DNA from: Thermoprotei archaeon
GTDB taxonomy: Archaea > Thermoproteota > Thermoprotei > Gearchaeales > Gearchaeaceae
Length of the DNA stretch: 37,214 nt
Assembly: GCA_017857595.1 (NCBI GenBank)
Contig: JAFMCU010000003.1
Coordinates: forward strand, 71,403-108,616
Reading direction: 5' to 3'
The position numbers and the translations under genes were made by a program. The notes under the pieces were generated by a model. The model did no database searches, was not told the DNA's origin, and saw only the letters and a program-made list of their open reading frames with translations. Positions 34,258 through 37,214 of the stretch are shown piece after piece; the first letter of the stretch is position 1; each line of letters opens with the position of its first letter.

Positions 34258-35714
34258 GTTATTTTACTTATATACCATAATGAACCAAACTTAAAATCTT
34301 CGATTTCAATGCCCATTTCTTTTAATTTGTTTCTAATAATGTCGGCCTTTTCAAAATTTCCTTCTTTTCTCAATAAATTTCTTTCTTCTAACATTTTTTC
34401 TACGATCCAAAAATATTTAGACATATCAATTCTTATTTCTCTACTGTATAGATTTCCAAATATTATTGTAATAATTGGATCTAAAATTTCTAATATTTTT
34501 AGTGAAAACTTAGAATCAATTGGTCCATAACTTTCAATATACTGCAATATTTCTTTCGCAATATCTTGAAGAGATTTTATAGCTAATGGGGTGTTTAAAT
34601 CATCATCCATAGCTTCGATAAACTCAATTCTTTTATTTTCAATTGTATCTATTAAATTCTCACCTACATTACTTGAAATATTTTTTAAAATAAACAGTTG
34701 TAAAAATTGAATCGCTTTCTTTATTCTATTTACAGTTAAGCTCGCTTCTTCAATTCCCTTTTCATCATATAAAAGCTGTTTCCTATAGTGTGTTTGAAGT
34801 AAATAAAGCCTTAAATTTAAACTCCCAAATTTTTTAACAGCATCTCTTAAGTATATAAGCTTTTTATAAGATTTAGACATCTTTTCTCCTCCTAATAGTA
34901 CATGTCTTGTATGAAGCCAGTATTTTACAAATCTTTTGCCTGTAGCAGCTTCACTTTGAGCTATTTCATTTTCATGATGCGGAAAAATATTGTCTTCGCC
35001 CCCCGTATGTATATCAAAACTCTCTCCAAGATATTTCATAGACATCGCTGAACATTCAATATGCCAACCAGGTCTACCTATACCCCATGGAGAATACCAA
35101 TAAGGTTCATCAGTGTTTGTTTTTTTCCATAGTGCGAAATCACCAACGTTTTCTTTATCATATTCATCAGCTTTTATTCTACCACCTGCACCTGCTATTA
35201 ATTCTTGAGATCTAATTCCAGATAATTTACCATATTCCTTAAATTTTGAAATGTTAAAATAAACACCATCCTCTGTTACATAACCATAGTCTTTTTCAAT
35301 CAATTTCTTAATAAGTTCAATCATTTCCTGTATATGTTGTGTGGCTAAAGGATGTACATCAGCTCTCAATAAACCTATAGATTCTCTATCTTCAAAATAA
35401 GCCATAGTGTATTTTTCAATTAGCTGTTGAAAGCTAATGTTTTCTTCTTTCAATCTCTTAAGAATTTTATCATCGATAGAAATATCTGTAACATTCGAAA
35501 CATAAGTAACCTTATATCCTTTAAATCTTAGATATCTTACTAATACATCCCATATTAAATATGTTCTTGCATGGCCTATGTGCATGTAATCATTCACTGT
35601 TAATCCACATGCATATATTCCAACCTTATCTTTGTTGATGGGTTGAAATTCTTCGATATCTTTAGATAAAGTATTGTAAATTCTTAATTTTGAACTATGA
35701 ACAGGTGTTACCAC
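34254..35714 (-). CDS. cysS: Cysteinyl-tRNA synthetase
   Basis: 486 residues. Class I signatures are present: MHIGH at 44-48, KMSKS at 278-282, and the zinc site formed by Cys36, Cys221 and the HHENE region (246-250). It attaches cysteine to tRNA-Cys. The start is a GTG (35714); a TAAAAATAAATAC stretch about 30 nt upstream may be its promoter, though it could be co-transcribed with the isocitrate dehydrogenase gene 48 nt upstream. It leads a tightly coupled unit with the kleisin-like, kite-like and exchanger genes. Confidence 0.96.
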   Translation of the reverse strand: MVTPVHSSKLRIYNTLSKDIEEFQPINKDKVGIYACGLTVNDYMHIGHARTYLIWDVLVRYLRFKGYKVTYVSNVTDISIDDKILKRLKEENISFQQLIEKYTMAYFEDRESIGLLRADVHPLATQHIQEMIELIKKLIEKDYGYVTEDGVYFNISKFKEYGKLSGIRSQELIAGAGGRIKADEYDKENVGDFALWKKTNTDEPYWYSPWGIGRPGWHIECSAMSMKYLGESFDIHTGGEDNIFPHHENEIAQSEAATGKRFVKYWLHTRHVLLGGEKMSKSYKKLIYLRDAVKKFGSLNLRLYLLQTHYRKQLLYDEKGIEEASLTVNRIKKAIQFLQLFILKNISSNVGENLIDTIENKRIEFIEAMDDDLNTPLAIKSLQDIAKEILQYIESYGPIDSKFSLKILEILDPIITIIFGNLYSREIRIDMSKYFWIVEKMLEERNLLRKEGNFEKADIIRNKLKEMGIEIEDFKFGSLWYISKIT

Positions 35715-35762
35715 CTTGCATATAAAAAATTGAATTTTTGCAGTATTTATTTTTAACAGGTG

Positions 35763-36836
35763 TTAGATTATTTGTTTTATATTTTTAATTACTTCTTCTG
35801 TAAATTCTCTATTTGAACTTTCCTTTATATCGGAAAATCCAGCATTCTTTAGAATTCTTACCATGTCGTATGTTAAAGCTTTTTTTTCGTTTAACGTTTT
35901 AAATACCGCTTTTTCAATTAGCTCTGCTTTTTCGTTTAATCCCAAAAATCTAAGCATGCTTGTAGCAGTCAAAATTTGCGCAGTCGGATTAACTTTCCAT
36001 TGATTTGTGTATTTAGGAGCAGAACCATGAACTGGTTCAAATATAGCATATTTATCGCCAATGTTGCTACTAGGTGCTACACCTAATCCTCCTATAAGAC
36101 CTGATATTAAATCGCTCAAAATATCTCCCATTAAATTTGTTGTGACTATGACGTCGTAATCTTTTGGTCTAAGAACCAATTGCATAGCCATGTTATCTAC
36201 AAGCATTTCTTCTTTCTCGATTTCAGGGTAATCCTTTGCAACATCACGATAGACTTCTAAAAAGAGTCCGCCAGTAAGTTTAAGAACGTTTGCTTTAGTT
36301 ACAACTGTGACTTTTTTTCTTTTATTCTTTTTTGCATATTCAAAAGCAAATCTAATTATTCTCTCACTATTCTTTCTTGTAACTACACCAATACTTTCAG
36401 CAGCTATTCTTTCTCCTTCAGCAACTATATCATGTTCTATTCCAGCATAAAATTCTTCGGTTGCTTCTCTAACAAGAACAAGGTCTATATTTGAATATCT
36501 TGGCACATCATGGTAAAGCCAACTAACAGGCAATGATCTCGCAGGTCTAACAACAGCATATGTATCAAAAACTTTCCTCAATACTACATTTACGCTTCTA
36601 TATCCAGTACCTATAGGAGTTGTCAATGGACCTTTTAACATTACATTATATTTTTTCAATTCATTTAGTAATTCTTCAGGAGCAGGTTCATTGTATTTTT
36701 TAATTGCAGGTTCCCCCAATTCGAATACTTCAAACTCTAAAGGTACTTCTGCGGCTTCTAAAACTTTTAATGTTAGGCTAGTTACTTCTGGTCCTATACC
36801 ATCACCAGGAATTAAAGCTGCTTTAATTGTGGCCAT
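35763..36836 (-). CDS. icd: Isocitrate dehydrogenase, NADP-type residues
   Basis: 357 residues of the isocitrate/isopropylmalate dehydrogenase family. 'TPIGTGYRSVNVVLRK' has the Ser-x-Asn-xxx-Arg substrate loop of isocitrate dehydrogenases rather than the Leu-rich loop of isopropylmalate enzymes. Cofactor residues equal the E. coli NADP set: Lys-Tyr in SAPKYTNQ, Val in WKVNP, and Tyr...Arg in TYDMVR; NAD enzymes have Asp-Ile. The length, though, is that of the short NAD-type enzymes (about 350) rather than the 415-residue NADP type. It produces 2-oxoglutarate and NADPH in the TCA cycle. A TTTTTATA box is 22-29 nt before the ATG. Confidence 0.9.
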   Translation of the reverse strand: MATIKAALIPGDGIGPEVTSLTLKVLEAAEVPLEFEVFELGEPAIKKYNEPAPEELLNELKKYNVMLKGPLTTPIGTGYRSVNVVLRKVFDTYAVVRPARSLPVSWLYHDVPRYSNIDLVLVREATEEFYAGIEHDIVAEGERIAAESIGVVTRKNSERIIRFAFEYAKKNKRKKVTVVTKANVLKLTGGLFLEVYRDVAKDYPEIEKEEMLVDNMAMQLVLRPKDYDVIVTTNLMGDILSDLISGLIGGLGVAPSSNIGDKYAIFEPVHGSAPKYTNQWKVNPTAQILTATSMLRFLGLNEKAELIEKAVFKTLNEKKALTYDMVRILKNAGFSDIKESSNREFTEEVIKNIKQII

Positions 36837-36842
36837 GATATA

Positions 36843-36875
36843 GTTATGTTATATAATTATAAAAATAGTTAAAAC
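36843..36875 (-). promoter_or_regulatory. TATA region for isocitrate dehydrogenase
   Basis: On the - strand TTTTTATAA falls 21-29 nt before the ATG at 36836, consistent with leaderless transcription of icd and possibly the cysS group behind it. Confidence 0.5.
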
Positions 36876-37214
36876 AATCGCTTATAAGACAAGATAGCCT
36901 CAATTATGAATAAGATTGAGGCAGATATTATTAAAGCTATTAGTGCGAACAAATCAACTAATGTAAATCCAAAAATTAAAAGTCTTAAAATGAAATAGAA
37001 TGAAATAATAAGGAAGAAAATACCATAGAATAACATTCTTGGAATTAGAAGCGAACCTATTTTAATTATATGGCTAATTATATCAGGTTTTTGATTATTA
37101 GATATGTAATATCTTCCTTTTTGTTCATAAACTAAACCCATACTTTCAAGTTTTTTTAAATAATACTCTGCAAGGCTGGGAGATTTAAACTTCAAGCTTC
37201 TTTGTACTTCTCTT
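36869..37214 (-). CDS. Winged-helix membrane protein, 5' end cut by window edge
   Basis: The frame is open to the right edge. The visible part begins REVQRSLKFKSPSLAEYYLK, a winged-helix DNA-binding-type pattern in which 'REVQR.L.FsSPSLA.YHL.KL' is widespread in thermoproteotal archaea. The wing (MGLVYEQKGRYYIS) follows, and then two membrane helices near the C-terminus (about 50-80 and 85-108 of the visible part). A Leu codon (TTG at 37195) could be mistaken for a start, but the conserved upstream residues show it is internal. It may be a membrane-bound regulator. The N-terminus is outside the window. Confidence 0.75.
   Translation of the reverse strand, partial: REVQRSLKFKSPSLAEYYLKKLESMGLVYEQKGRYYISNNQKPDIISHIIKIGSLLIPRMLFYGIFFLIISFYFILRLLIFGFTLVDLFALIALIISASILFIIEAILSYKRLF

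Overview
The window is about 37 kb of AT-rich DNA (roughly 70% A+T by eye) from an archaeon, most likely a thermoproteotal lineage such as Sulfolobales, Marsarchaeota or Nitrososphaeria relatives. The evidence is: TATA-like boxes about 25-30 nt upstream of start codons with almost no Shine-Dalgarno sequences (leaderless mRNAs); an ER/archaeal-type Ser-His signal peptidase; type-4 uracil-DNA glycosylase; a C2H2-type zinc-finger mini-protein; a ba3-type haem-copper oxidase; and a winged-helix membrane protein with an REVQR start. I cannot fix the species. Genes are densely packed on both strands, often with 4-nt stop/start overlaps. I saw no tRNA, rRNA, CRISPR array or insertion sequence, and no stretch over 300 bases without a gene.

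Layout. 1-3.9 kb: a partial UDG, a CDF metal transporter with three cytosolic domains, a hotdog thioesterase and an ArsB/NhaD-family permease. 3.9-9.9 kb: a complete molybdenum-hydroxylase (CO-dehydrogenase/aldehyde-oxidoreductase-like) cluster, with a large Mo subunit, MoxR ATPase and VWA protein on the + strand, 2Fe-2S and FAD subunits on the - strand, and a CoxG-like protein. 10-13 kb: an unknown protein, then a sugar nucleotidyltransferase facing a GlmS homologue that lacks the N-terminal catalytic cysteine. 13.1-17.8 kb: a broken FtsX-type permease, gamma-glutamyltransferase, threonine synthase and a CBS protein. 17.8-24.3 kb: TatD-like hydrolase, the ba3 oxidase operon (including a tiny subunit IIa), dehydroquinate dehydratase and a GlcD/GlcF D-hydroxyacid dehydrogenase pair. 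24.4-27.7 kb: two small secreted proteins sharing a mature N-terminal motif, a signal peptidase with a zinc-finger tail, and an MFS transporter. 27.7-29 kb: a dead branched-chain-type substrate-binding protein. 29-32 kb: a zinc-finger mini-protein with TldD and TldE. 32-37.2 kb, - strand: winged-helix membrane protein (cut by the right edge), isocitrate dehydrogenase, CysS, kleisin-like and kite-like proteins, and a Na/Ca exchanger.

How it fits together: the Mo hydroxylase and GlcD/GlcF would feed electrons from aldehydes or D-hydroxyacids toward quinones, and the ba3 oxidase would pass them to oxygen, so the cell appears to be an aerobic or microaerobic heterotroph. The most attractive candidate new system is the 24.4-26.3 kb secreted-protein/signal-peptidase operon. 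Other points worth a second look are the Cys-less GlmS, the kleisin-kite pair in the cysS operon, and a series of single-base deletions in homopolymer runs between 13.8 and 19 kb that break four genes.
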